From Gigantopelta aegis (taxonomy: Eukaryota > Mollusca > Gastropoda > Neomphalida > Peltospiridae): DNA of 64,000 nt. The notes below the pieces were generated by a model that did not search any database, had not been told where the DNA came from, and saw nothing but the letters and a program-made list of their open reading frames with translations. Location of the stretch: contig NC_054702.1 in NCBI RefSeq assembly GCF_016097555.1, positions 88,642,602 to 88,706,601 on the forward strand. The letters are read 5' to 3'. Both the position numbers and the translations under genes were made by a program. How positions within the stretch are numbered: the stretch's first letter is position 1; every line of letters begins with the position of its first letter. This document shows positions 44,137-55,155 of the stretch, piece by piece.

Positions 44137-44968
44137 TTAAAGCCGCACACCCTAGTTCCATCCAGCGAAAATAAATTATAATTTGGTTAATCTACAAACC
44201 TGTAACACACTTAGATCACGTTTTTATCAAATGGAGTGAAAAAGCAGGTTTTATATCGATAAATACCATGGGAATTCCCATGTCCCAATTGCTTGAAATA
44301 ATTTTGAAAGTTAGTATTCTGATGTCACCGGTAGATGTCGCTCGAAGCACAACAATGCCTACGTCACGACAAATTTCACAGAGTGCGCACAGACTTGGGG
44401 TGCGTTCTTTTCACCTCTCCTGGACATGTTCCAACTGTTCTGTCCTGGTTGTATCCCCTCTCCAGATATCGTAAGACTTAGCAAAATTATTGGTTTTAAG
44501 GGTTTGTAACGTTTTGTATTGAGACACTTACTTGTCTGAACTTTATTGTTACTGAAAATGTTCACGAACTGTGAAGAAAAATCTCACAAATGAACAACAA
44601 GCAAACGACAACAAATCGGATGTTGATTGCGCGAACCGTGCACGAGAAAACAAACCGAACCAAAAATGATAACGGTCACGTGGTATACCAACGTCTGTGA
44701 CGTTTACACAGGAAGATTCGCTCTAAAAATAGATTGGACCTCGAGTGCACGCCTGTTGTTAAGAAATACAAAAAATGCATTTCGTGGTTTTACAAACATC
44801 AGGATTACCAGGATTACCAAAAAGCACTTCAGGTGAATGGAAATGTGTATTCTAAATAATAAAATGTAAGTAAAGTGCAATTTTATTTGTGAAAAAAATG
44901 GGTTTAATAGCGAAAAAACAACGCCGTAATGGTTAACAACTAGCCGTAACTAGGGCGTGTCCCTTTAA
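44137..44968 (+). mobile_element. TTAA-flanked element, copy 1 (832 bp)
   Basis: Ends TTAAAGCCGCACACCCTAGTT and, inverted, AACTAGGGCGTGTCCCTTTAA. Nearly the same sequence recurs at 46612-47431 in the same orientation. TTAA target sites suggest piggyBac-type mobilisation. No transposase frame is seen. Confidence 0.78.
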
Positions 44969-45294
44969 TGAAAACCGCTTAACCTAGTGCCAACATGCGC
45001 GCAGTAACATAGACGCCGGTATGCGAATACTTATTGATTTTCCAAAAGACCTGCGGTATGTATAATGCTTCACATCCATATGAAACTATATTTATTGTAC
45101 TTTTAATAATAATTTAAAAATGTGGTTTAATTGGTTTAGGACTAGATGACAGTCTGTTACAGAATGGGAAACGTGGACAACCAAATGGTCACTAACTACT
45201 GTTTTAAACTACGCATGTTTTGCTGAAGCTGATGCCACATTTCTTTAGTTTGATTATTCGCGAGTCGAATCATGATATAAAACTTGTATGTTGT
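44969..45294. other. No gene seen
   Basis: AT-rich unique-looking sequence between small elements. Confidence 0.4.
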
Positions 45295-45389
45295 TGAACT
45301 CCCTTTGGATGGGAGCCGGTAGCGGGAGGCGAATCCAGTACCTACCAGTCTTTTGTCCGATGACTTAGCCACTACATCACCAAGGCCAA
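45295..45389 (-). mobile_element. SINE, second family, head fragment
   Basis: Antisense head: GATGGGAGCCGGTAGCGGGA, CCAGTACCTACCAGTC, CCACTACATCACCAAGGCC. Confidence 0.75.
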
Positions 45390-45439
45390 TAAAATTACTT
45401 TTAGTTAAATACAACTAATATTAGCATAAAATATTAGAT

Positions 45440-45545
45440 ATTGAAGTTCTTTTGTCAAATGTCTGACGCCATATAACCGTAAATAAAATGTGTTGAGTGC
45501 GTCGTTAAATATTTTTTTTTTTTTTTTTTTTTTCTTTCTTTCTTT
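45440..45545 (+). mobile_element. SINE tail fragment with T-run
   Basis: AATGTCTGACGCCATATAAC, GTTGAGTGCGTCGTTAAAT then T(23) and CTTT units: the 3' end of the first SINE family, subtype with the GTCTGACGCC tail. Confidence 0.7.
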
Positions 45546-46182
45546 TGTCAAACAACTTTTCTCGCCCGTTGCAACTCTCTCTTTTGCAATACATAAAAAT
45601 TATTAACTATTAACAAAATTGGATATTAGAATGTCATTACCTATTGTAATTATTAAAAAAATATACGAAGTCTTATTTACTATTGCTGAAGTTCAAAATC
45701 CCAAAATCTTATCTGTAGCTGAATCTTAAACGTAGTGAACAAATGGGTTCTTGAATATTTTCACCTTAATGACAAAGAAGCTCAGAAGATGTGTAAGTTC
45801 TGGTTCCATTGTTTGTTAACATGCAAACCTCATGTGTTCATTGAGCTTTTATTTAATTTTTTCAGCACAGCGCAAGTTTGTTATTAACTTTTTAAAATAT
45901 TTAATTAATGCAAGTTTCCATAATAAATGTGCTGTGGCTTAGATATACAAGTTTGTGGAAGGTCAGGAGTGTAACACCACATATGTAATGTTGGTCCACG
46001 TTATAATATACCTGGCAGAAGAAATTGAATCATATTGTTGTTACATTTTTTCGATATGTGATTAAAAGATATATATAGGATGTAATTAAACATAACTGCA
46101 CTGATGTTTTTTGTTTTAATACAGAGTGAATTTTTCATTTATAAGAATGAAATTTGTACAAATAATGACCTTTTTTATCTTA
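45546..46182. other. No gene seen
   Basis: AT-rich sequence, no supported ORF. Confidence 0.4.
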
Positions 46183-46262
46183 ACAGAGGAAACCCGCTAC
46201 ACTTTCTTATTAGTAGCAAGGGATCTTTTATATACACCATCCCACAGACAGTATAGCACGGC
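46183..46262 (-). mobile_element. SINE, first family, body fragment
   Basis: Antisense GAGGAAACCCGCTACACTTT, GCAAGGGATCTTTTATATAC and CCATCCCACAGACAG, then it stops. Confidence 0.7.
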
Positions 46263-46611
46263 CCCTCTAACTAGGTCAGGGATACGGGTGGACATTGACC
46301 CCCTGCTCAAGTCGGTCACGCACCTGCATACTAAGACCTGTATCATACCAAGGTCATTCATTACCTAACACATACTAAGGTCAAGGTCACATACTCTTGT
46401 TTCACTCTGTTATAACTACCAAAATGTGTTGCACGTTTGTAGGTTAACCAAACTTAGTGTCCTTTTCCACGGGTTGAAAGATAAGGTCTGCGACTTTAAG
46501 CAGTAAGAAATAGAGTCATCTCTAGCTAGACAAAAAGATCACTTTTATATTTAAAAAGGCACTTTTAACGTTGCTGACCCTAGTTTTTGAGATACGTACT
46601 TCTTCTTCTTC

Positions 46612-47431
46612 TTAAAGTCGCACACCCTAGTTTCAGCCCGCGAAAATAAATTATAATTCTGGTTAATCTACAAACCTGTAACACACTTAGATCACGTTTT
46701 TATAAAATGGAGTGAAAAAGAAGGTTTTATATCGATAAATACCATGGGAATCCCCGTGACTCAATTACTTGAAATAATTTTGAAAGTTAGTATTCTGATG
46801 TCACCGGTAGATGTCGCTCGAAGCACAGAAATGCCTATCTCACGACATATTTCCCAGAGTGCACACAGACTTGGGGTGCGTTCCTTTCACCTCTCCTGGG
46901 CATGTTCCAACTATTCTGTCCTCTCCAGATATCGTAAGACTTATTGGTTTTAAGGGTTTGTAACGTTTTGTATTGAGATACTTACTTGTCTGAACTTTAT
47001 TGTTAATGAAAAGGTGCACGAACTGTGAAGAAAAACCTCACAAATGAACGACAAGCAAACGACAACAAATCGGATGTTGATAGCGCGAACCGTGCACGAG
47101 AAAACAAACCGAACCAAAATGATAACGGACACGTGGTATACCAACATCTGTGACGTTGAAACGGGAAGATCCCTTCTAAAAATAGATTGGACCTCGTCTG
47201 CTCAACGGTTTTTTCTTAGTGGCGCGTGCGTTTTTAAGAAATACAAAAAAATGCATTTCGTGGTATTACAAACATCAGGATTACCAGGATTACCAAAAAA
47301 CACTTCAGGTGAATGGAAATGTATATTCTAAATAATACAATGTAAGTAAAGTGTAATTTTATTTGTGAAAAATGGGTTTAATAGCGAAAAACAACGGCGT
47401 AATGGTTAACAACTAGGGCGTGTCCCTTTAA
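46612..47431 (+). mobile_element. TTAA-flanked element, copy 2 (820 bp)
   Basis: Same family as 44137-44968, with small indels. A full SINE starts at the very next base, so that SINE used the end of this element as its target. Confidence 0.78.
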
Positions 47432-47760
47432 GGGGCGGGACGTAGCCCAGTGGTACAGCGCTCGCTCGATGTGCGGTCGGTCTGGGATCGATCCCCGTCG
47501 GTGAGCCCATTGGGCTATTTCTAGTTCCAGCCAGTGCACCACGACTGGTATATCAAAGGCCGTGGTATGTACTACCCTGTCTGTGGGATGGTGCATATAA
47601 AAGATCTCTTGCTGCTAATCGAAAAGAGTAGCCCATGAAGTGGCGACAGCGGGTTTCCTCTCTCAGTATCTGTGTGGTCCTTAACCATATGTCTGACGCC
47701 ATATAACCGTAAATAAAATTTGTTGAGTGCGTCGTTAAATAAAACATGTCTTTCTTTCTT
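47432..47760 (+). mobile_element. SINE, first family, full-length plus copy
   Basis: Complete: GGGGCGGGACGTAGCCCAGT head, B box GGGATCGATCCC, body GGGCTATTTCTAGTTCCAGC, core CTGCTAATCGAAAAGAGTAG, tail GTCTGACGCCATATAACCG and CTTTCTTT. It is the best copy for defining this family. Confidence 0.9.
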
Positions 47761-47770
47761 CTTCTCCTAT

Positions 47771-48000
47771 ACCATAGTTTGACACCCAATAGCCGATGAA
47801 TTCTTCGTGCTGGGGTGTCGTTAAACATTCATTCATTCATTCATTCATTTTTCTTCTTTTTTCTTTCTTTTGGGGTTTTTCTTTCTTTCTTTTTGTTTTG
47901 TTGTGGGTTTTGTTTGTCTTTTTCTGTTTTTTCTTTCTTGGTTTTTTGTTTGTTTGTTTGGGTTTTTTTTTTTTTTTGGGGGGGGGGGTTTGGTTCTTCT
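47771..48000 (+). repeat. SINE tail fragment followed by T/G-rich low-complexity tract
   Basis: GACACCCAATAGCCGATGAA, TGTCGTTAAACATTCATTC (a third tail subtype, also at 58246-58318), then CATT repeats and about 180 bp of T-rich sequence with G-runs. Confidence 0.7.
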
Positions 48001-48263
48001 TTTTTCTATCTTTTTTTCTTTCTTCTTGGTTGGGTTTGCCAAAATTTATATTTTTAGTAAATAGATGTATGCAACGTGTAACACCCGTACATATTTTACA
48101 GTCTAAGAACTAGAGTCAATCGCTTTAACTAAACAGGAAACTTTTTCGTATTTATTTTCTTCGTTGAAAGGAATCTCTCGGCCAAAATCGACAATACAGA
48201 ACTTGGACATTCGTTGGTAATGATATACTACTGTTGGCTGCTGTATTATCGTTGTTAAAGTGT

Positions 48264-48496
48264 GGGGGCGGGATTTAGCTCAGTCGTTTGAGTGCTCGCT
48301 TGAGGTTCTTGCGTCGCAGGATCGAACCACCTCGGTGGATCCATTCAACTGATTGGATTTTTTTTCGTTCCAGCTAGTGCATCACGACTGGTCAAAGGCC
48401 GTGGTATGTGCTTTCCTGTCTGTGGTAAAGTGCATACAAAACATCCCTTGATGCATAGGAAAAATGTAGCGGGTTTCCTCTGATGACTGTGTCAGA
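48264..48496 (+). mobile_element. SINE, first family, GGCGGGATTTAGCTCAG subtype, cut by gap
   Basis: Head GGGGCGGGATTTAGCTCAGT, B-box area CGCAGGATCGAACCACC, body to GTAGCGGGTTTCCTCTGATG, then the 200-N gap. Confidence 0.85.
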
Positions 48497-48696
48497 NNNN
48501 NNNNNNNNNNNNNNNNNNNNNNNNNNNNNNNNNNNNNNNNNNNNNNNNNNNNNNNNNNNNNNNNNNNNNNNNNNNNNNNNNNNNNNNNNNNNNNNNNNNN
48601 NNNNNNNNNNNNNNNNNNNNNNNNNNNNNNNNNNNNNNNNNNNNNNNNNNNNNNNNNNNNNNNNNNNNNNNNNNNNNNNNNNNNNNNNNNNNNNNN
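48497..48696. other. Assembly gap, 200 N
   Basis: Exactly 200 unknown bases. Contig 3 begins inside the right-hand terminal-repeat unit. Confidence 0.99.
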
Positions 48697-48907
48697 GTTC
48701 AATTGGGCTTTTACATCCACACAGTTCGATCCACTGTGTAAGACTAAGGACAATACCTCGCTTGGTGGGGAAAGTTTTTTCCCCCTTGTCACTGTACAAA
48801 TTTCCTTATGTGAATAGCAGTGTCCCCTTTCCATAACTGGCCACCACGTAGACGTTAGTTCCAAGTTCTAGACGACATCTCGCTTCATCACTTGTGGAAC
48901 AGGCCAT
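48697..48907 (-). pseudogene. PC4-like single-strand DNA-binding domain piece, broken, cut by gap
   Basis: Starts at the ATG at 48907-48905 about 70 bp downstream of the TATA box. It reads MACSTSDEARCRLELGTNVY, then a strand-rich part, then FPTKRGIVLSLTQWIEL. An L-G-x-N-V start, a basic middle and a (K/P)TK+GI.LS..QW end are the signature of the PC4 (p15) coactivator domain, which binds single-stranded DNA. The piece is broken and continues into the gap. It would be the first gene inside the right end of the unit. Confidence 0.55.
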
Positions 48908-49243
48908 CTCTGGATGAACGTAGATCTGATCGTTTTCGGCGAGCGAATGACAATGAAACCGTATCTAGCCTTTTTATACTCTTTCGTGTTAGTCTAAGTA
49001 GGTCAGGGGCCGGTCTAAGTAGGTCAGGGCCGGGTCAGTGGGACGTTGCACGCGGCACAGTAGGCCAGTCTAAGTAGGTCAAGGTTAGTCTAAGTAGGTC
49101 GGGGCCAGTAGGACGTTGCACACGGTACAGTAGTCCGTGACGTCATCAAGGTCAAGTCAGGGCCAGTAGGACGAGGTCACGTGACGTCAAGGTCAAGGTC
49201 ACGGAAAGTAGGTCATGAGGCTATACAGGCCCCCTTACTACTA
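48697..49243 (-). mobile_element. Right terminal repeat of the large inverted-repeat unit, with PC4-like gene start
   Basis: Bases 48920-49243 are the inverted partner of 21039-21382 and share CRE-like TGACGTCA, the GACCTACTTAGAC phrases and TATAAAAAGG (48969-48978, reading leftwards). Beyond the shared part this copy holds a PC4-like coding piece running into the gap. The outer edge is followed by GAGTG, as at the left edge. Class of element unknown; a broken fossil copy. Confidence 0.65.
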
Positions 49244-49406
49244 GAGTGATATGATTGCAAACTTCACGAGATGACATATAAATCATATTTGACAAAAAAC
49301 ATGAAATTTTCTATTTATTATATAACTTTTGGCAATTTACCTTTATTTTCAAAATGCCAGCAGAAAAATAGTTCCGGCTTTCTTACAGTGAAGATAACAC
49401 TTTCTA

Positions 49407-49464
49407 CAGTGACGATAACACATTTTAGAGTGAAATTTCACTCTAAACTGTGTTATCGTCACTG
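49407..49464. repeat. 58-bp palindrome
   Basis: Arms of 29 bp from CAGTGACGATAACACA to TAGAGTGAAA, with one mismatch and no spacer. The half motif GATAACAC recurs on both sides (49391 and 49472). Probably the core of a foldback element. Confidence 0.85.
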
Positions 49465-49469
49465 AGCGA

Positions 49470-50640
49470 CTGATAACACTTTTATTTCACTAATATTTTA
49501 AAATATTTCACTAAATGTTATGTCATAATATCTTTTATTGCTCAGTATTTTTACAGTAAAAACACGTGTTTATAGGAGGGAGTTGTATAGCCTCAACTTG
49601 GTGTAATTATATATATTATTATTATATAATCTAATACACCACGGGTCGTGTATGGTTAAGTGGTACCTCTGGATTATTGCAGAAATACGAATCTACAAGA
49701 CAACCTCTCCTTATAAGTATCCCATATTAATAAACCTTTGTGAATATATAAGACAAAGTTTTAAAAGAATGCGTGAAATTGTGTGAATCTACATGTATAT
49801 ACATATAATATATAATCATTTCATAACGTCCTCCCAGTGGAAACATTAATCCAGTATTATTTGCTCTGTGTATAATTGTATTATATTTTACCTCATGTTC
49901 CTTGTACATATGGTCTGAGCGAATAAAAAAGTTCAGTTTGAATTTCACCCACAAGACGTTAGTCGACCAATGTATTCATCGTGTGTATTAGTACTGTCTA
50001 CCAGAGTATGCTGTTCAGTTTGGTCAGACATAGGTTTTTGTCGTAGACTAATGAAGGAATGAATGTTTAATTAACGGACGGACATGTAATTAGGGGGCCC
50101 GTCGGTTTTACGAAGCTCCGCGGGGGGGGGGGGGGGGGGGGGGATGAGAGCAGTTAAGGGGCCAGCGGGAAAAATGTGGGAGTAAACTTTTCAGGAGATG
50201 TACACTTTTAGGAGGGGGAGAGGGGTGGTCAAAAGTGTACGGTTTGTACGCTCGTGAAAATGTTGAAAATTATGGATGGCCCCTTACGGTTATATAATTA
50301 AAATCTGTAAATACTCTTTTGTTATAAATGCTAGATTTGATCCAAATAATATACGACTTTAAAAACCGACGTTCGTAACTGCATGAATCTCAATTTTGCA
50401 CTAGGCCTACTTTCGGCAATGCTTAAAGATAACAAAACAGATCGTTTCATCCCTTTTCTTTATTTTAAATTATTAAAATTACTGTTTATACGTTAGTCGT
50501 CATGTTGAATTAGTAAATCGTATTATTCACTTGGAATTATAAAAATTGAACACGACTTTTGTTTTAACTGACATTATTGCAAGTATGAAGCACAGAATAT
50601 CTTAACACACATGTATGCACGTCAAAACATATCAATGACT
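49470..50640. other. No gene seen
   Basis: AT-rich; a G-run at 50121-50142 and a GGAGGGGG patch at 50210-50230. A phrase near 50530 is shared with 7459. Confidence 0.4.
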
Positions 50641-51150
50641 TTGGACATTTGGTTAAAGACCACACAGATAAGAAGAGGAAACCCGCTGCCGCCACGCATT
50701 GGGCTACTCTTTCCGATTAGCAAAAATGGAACTTTTATATGCACCATCCCAGACAAAAGTTTAAAGTTTGTTTTGTTTAACGACACCACTAAAGCACATT
50801 GATTTATTAATCATTAGCTATTTGATGTCAAACATTTGGTAATTTTGAAGAAACCCGCTTCAATTTTTCATTAGTAGCAAGGGATCTTTTATATGCACCA
50901 TCCCACAGGAAATAACACATACCACGGCCTTTGATATAAAAGTCGTGGTGCACTGGCTGGGACGAGAAATAACCCAAATGGGTCCACCGACGGGGATCGA
51001 CCCTAGACCGACCGCGCTACCACTGTGCTCCGTCCCCCAACCCCACCCGTCATATCACGGCCTTTGTTACACCAGTTGCAGAGCACGGACTACGAGAAAT
51101 AACCCAAACCGACCGTGCATCAGACGAGCGCTTCACCAATGGGCTACGTC
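50641..51150 (-). mobile_element. Cluster of three SINE copies, first family, minus
   Basis: 50641-50754 (body only), 50757-51035 (full, ending TACCACTGTGCTCCGTCCCC) and 51048-51150 (head and central part, ending CCAATGGGCTACGTCAC) lie head to tail in the same orientation. Confidence 0.8.
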
Positions 51151-51489
51151 ACATACACACACCCCTTGGTAGATAATACTCACAGGTGTATGTCGTAGGT
51201 AAAAATAGGAACGTGAAGGAGGGGTGAAAAGAACGGAGGAAGTAAACCAAAAAAATCTGACCTCGAAAAGGTAGAAAATTGCATCCCTTTCTCAGCTTTC
51301 TGTTGGAAGACCTAGTTCTAGATATTGCTTAGACAAAGAAAAAACGGCCATGTTGCACCACGTCATGTTGGCACGATTGCCATAAAATCGTTTTCTTCAT
51401 TATTGATTGAAAATAAATGACAAAACACTGCAGTCACACCATACTATACTATACTATATAATATGCAGTCATCAAAAACAAATGCAGAT

Positions 51490-54400
51490 TAGAAAACAAA
51501 ACAAACTTTTTATTTCAATTTCACCAAGCACTATTAATTGCTGGACACGTGCCGACAAAATTATTTAGAGAATACATGCGTACAATAGTTTAATGAAAAA
51601 AGATTTAACTTGCGGATTTCATAGGATATAACAAGTAGTATTCCTACTTGGAGTAATCTACCGATGCATTAATCACATTTAACTGCACATCAACCTTTCT
51701 TTATTTCTGATCAATGGATATGATCTACTAATTCATCAGTTATGCTCAACATGTTTGTCAATTCAATGACCGCGATCTACCAAACAGATAAACAGTTTTC
51801 GATATTAACCTTGAATTCGCAGTAAAAACTCAATCTAATAATTTCCTCACTTGTACAAAAATCTTTGATATCAAACTGGCACAAACTGAAAAATACTTCA
51901 CAGATAAGTGGAAATTGGATCTGTGGAACATCGAACTATTTATAAATACATGTATATTGATTTATTAACATTTTGTGGTACATCATAGAAGTATACACAA
52001 ATTATTAACACAAACTCAACTTGGGCCTCATTAATAGAAACACAATGCTACAGAACATACAGGAGAACTGCTTGAAAATTTTAAGGGGAAATAAGCATGA
52101 ATTAAGGTCATGGTCGGTTCTACAAGATGCTCATTTCATGCGATCATGCCTGCATACAAAGGGTCGAATTTACGAAGTCTGTTTCTGTCTGTATGCAAGC
52201 CCACATAACGCTATCAGATCAAATGTCGGAATTTAACGTTCTTATATCACATTAATGTTCAAACATGCTCACTAGGGGCACAAACTCGGACTTGCGCCAG
52301 AAAATGTGTCCCAAATACAACTACATGCATTTACAACGTTAATTCGACCCAATGTGCTTGGGGTTTTTGTTGCTTTTTTTTTTTTTTTTTGGTATCTACC
52401 CTTTCAACACCGATAGGCGAAAGGTCAGGCCTCCAAGTTAATTTGCTTCAACTGTGCTGAAACCCACGACTTTCTATTTACTATGAGCTTTAGAGCTCTG
52501 CATCTAGAACAGTTCTAAGGCAATCTAATTAAAATTAGCTCCACTATTACACGTGAGAACAGTAGAGCTAATTTTAATCAGATTGGTTCTAAGGGGCACC
52601 AAAATAACAAAAACTAAAGAGAGATTCACAAACTGATTATGTTCCCAGGTCGAGTCACGCCGACATTGAAAGCGACAGAGAAACTGAAATTATTAGCAAT
52701 ATAATGCTGTCTCGCCGATGTCTGCAGTGAATTCAGTTTAAATTATTAAACCACCTCACTGCTTTATCGAGTGACGATGCATACGTTATAAACTGTTACA
52801 TGAACCGAAAACAGATACTTTACCTATACGTGTATTTATGTCGCTAAAATATACTAAGCTGAAGAAAATTAGACTATGTACGCATTAAACAAATACTTCA
52901 TTCATTTGTAAATAGAAACTAAAAAAATATATGTTTACACTTGTGGGACTTAAGCATCGAGTTTCATACAGTCTAGGCTATAAGCACCAAATTTGTTCTT
53001 TATTACCGATATAAATCCTGAGTTACAATGTAAATGCATTTAAACTTTTTACATTTTAATTTTTCACATAAAATACATTACAATAAGTAACATTTATTTT
53101 ACTTCTAAAAATAAAATTAACAGTTAACTATCATTATTATTTTAAAATAATAATATAAGCAAATGAGTTACACTTTTAAGATACAAATGAACAGACGAGG
53201 CATTGAAATTTGTAACTGGATACATACATGTACTACTATAGACAAATAATATACTAGTATTTAGTGCTGGCATATATGGTATCACAAAAGACATAATTCC
53301 AAGCCATCATGTGTGGAATTGGTTTAAGTTTAGTTGTGCTTTAAACAAACAAAACATGGATTTAAAACACCAATTGATTTGTCTCGTTGTGTAAAAAACC
53401 CACCTAACAACAGCACCAGATTTACTGTAGCATTCAAAACAAAATTAATCCAAACATAACTCTTCTAATTTCTCATGCAGATAAAGACCTTATTGCCAAT
53501 ATTATTTATTGTTACATAAAGAAAAGACAAAATTATTAATTATTAATATCCAATGTTGTCACATCAAATTTAATCAAAAATATTATTCCATGTGCATAAT
53601 GCCTTTACAATTTTCAATAAATGTGCCAAATGATATGAAAATATGTTGAGCAATCTCTTCATCATCTTTCTTTAGACCGACAAACCCAAATATAAATAGT
53701 AGCCAGCTATCTTGAATCAAGAGCAGTATTTTCTTCTGTACAGTTAAAAGTGAACAAGATCATTAACGATATACTGAAATAAACAACTCATACAACTCAA
53801 ATGTATGTACGCTTTGAAGAGTTACAAACACAACTGCTGGAAACACAAACTTCGAATAAAGTTTTTGAATGTCATATAAGCCACATCAGATTTTGTACCT
53901 GGATTTCATAAACAATCCTTGCTAAGAAAATACGTATGCACCATTAATTACTGAAACTGCGTATTATCTTAACATCTACACGTCTTTTGGGCCACACCAG
54001 AAAAATAATTAAATCAAACATTAACAAATTAGCATTATATCTTAGGCCATGAACTATATAATACTTCGTGCATCCCCACCCCAGCTCTACTATATTGTGT
54101 TTTTTTAATCCCTAGTATTGTCCTGAACATAAAACACAGTGACAACAAATTGGTATCCACTACTCATTTGTCACCAGTGTTTAAGGGTACGCTAAAAAAA
54201 TATAATTTGACATTGGGTCATAATCTGTACCCACCAATTATTGTGCACCATAAATGCCCACACATGCATCAGTGGCATGTATTATATATCAAATCAATGC
54301 TTATGATCTACTGGCATGCTTTAATGTAGGATATCCACTAAAAATCAATGACTTAGTCATCATTAAGTGACCAAAAATTGAGAAGTGTGTTCATTAATAA

Positions 54401-54733
54401 AGTACAGATAGTATTTTTAAAAAGAAGTAAAACATATAAGTGTTTTAACAACAGACTATGCACTAAATAATTTGTGATATTCTGCATGTCAAACCATTTT
54501 TTAATCAATCTGTATAGCACTTTACTTTGTCAATACAGAAATGTATTCTATTGATACATTACCCAATCATGTTCTAATAACTTCCTATGAGTACCTATTT
54601 AAAAAACAATTTCATGTTAATGGTCACATTTGTTCATCATTCATTCACCAGCCAGTAAACGTCCAGACTAAACTGATATTTTCACAGTCTATTATTCATA
54701 CAAAGCAGAATCACACAAATATATTTACCATAA
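51490..54733 (-). other. Probable long 3' UTR of FAM98
   Basis: Downstream of the FAM98 stop there are 3.2 kb of AT-rich unique sequence with no SINE or other repeat I recognise, in contrast to the DNA beyond. A minus-strand AATAAA at 51513-51508 is followed by a T/GT-rich tract (AAGTTTGTTTTGTTTT), a plausible poly(A) signal and downstream element. No convincing ORF is present. That this is UTR is inference; cDNA was not available. Confidence 0.4.
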
Positions 54734-55155
54734 CTAATATCCTCCTCTCTCCCTTCCACCTCGCCCACCCCTACCTCCCCTCCCTCCTCGACCCCTCCCC
54801 CTACCTCTACCATCATCTTGATAACCACCTCTTCCCCCTCCCTGATATCCCCCTCCCTCTCCCTGATATCCTCCTCCTCCCTGATACCCTCCCCCTCCCT
54901 GATATCCACCTCCACCTTGATAACCCCCTCCTTGATAGCCTCCACCTCCTCCTCCCTGATATCCCCCTCCCCGATGTCCTCCACCTCCCTGAAATGCATC
55001 ACCACCCTGATAACCTCCCCCCTGTGATCTGTATCCACCACCCCCTTGTTTCCACTGTTGTCCAACATCTTGGCCACGTGAATCCCAACCACTCTGTACC
55101 CGCCCCCGTCCACCCGCTGAGCCCCCACGACCGCCACGGTCACCATGACCACCAC
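54734..55155 (-). CDS. FAM98A: FAM98 terminal exon (Gly-rich RGG tail)
   Basis: This 422-nt exon follows acceptor TTTTTCAG and ends with a TAG stop. It encodes GGGHGDRGGRGG, then about twelve GGYQGG-type repeats, then an RGRGRGGRGGRGG block ending RERGGY. The internal repeats are purine-rich on the coding strand, so slippage length changes between animals are expected. Confidence 0.88.

Noticed and set aside
47796-48113. Phe/Leu/Gly-rich frames
   Set aside because: Translation of a T/G low-complexity tract behind a SINE tail.
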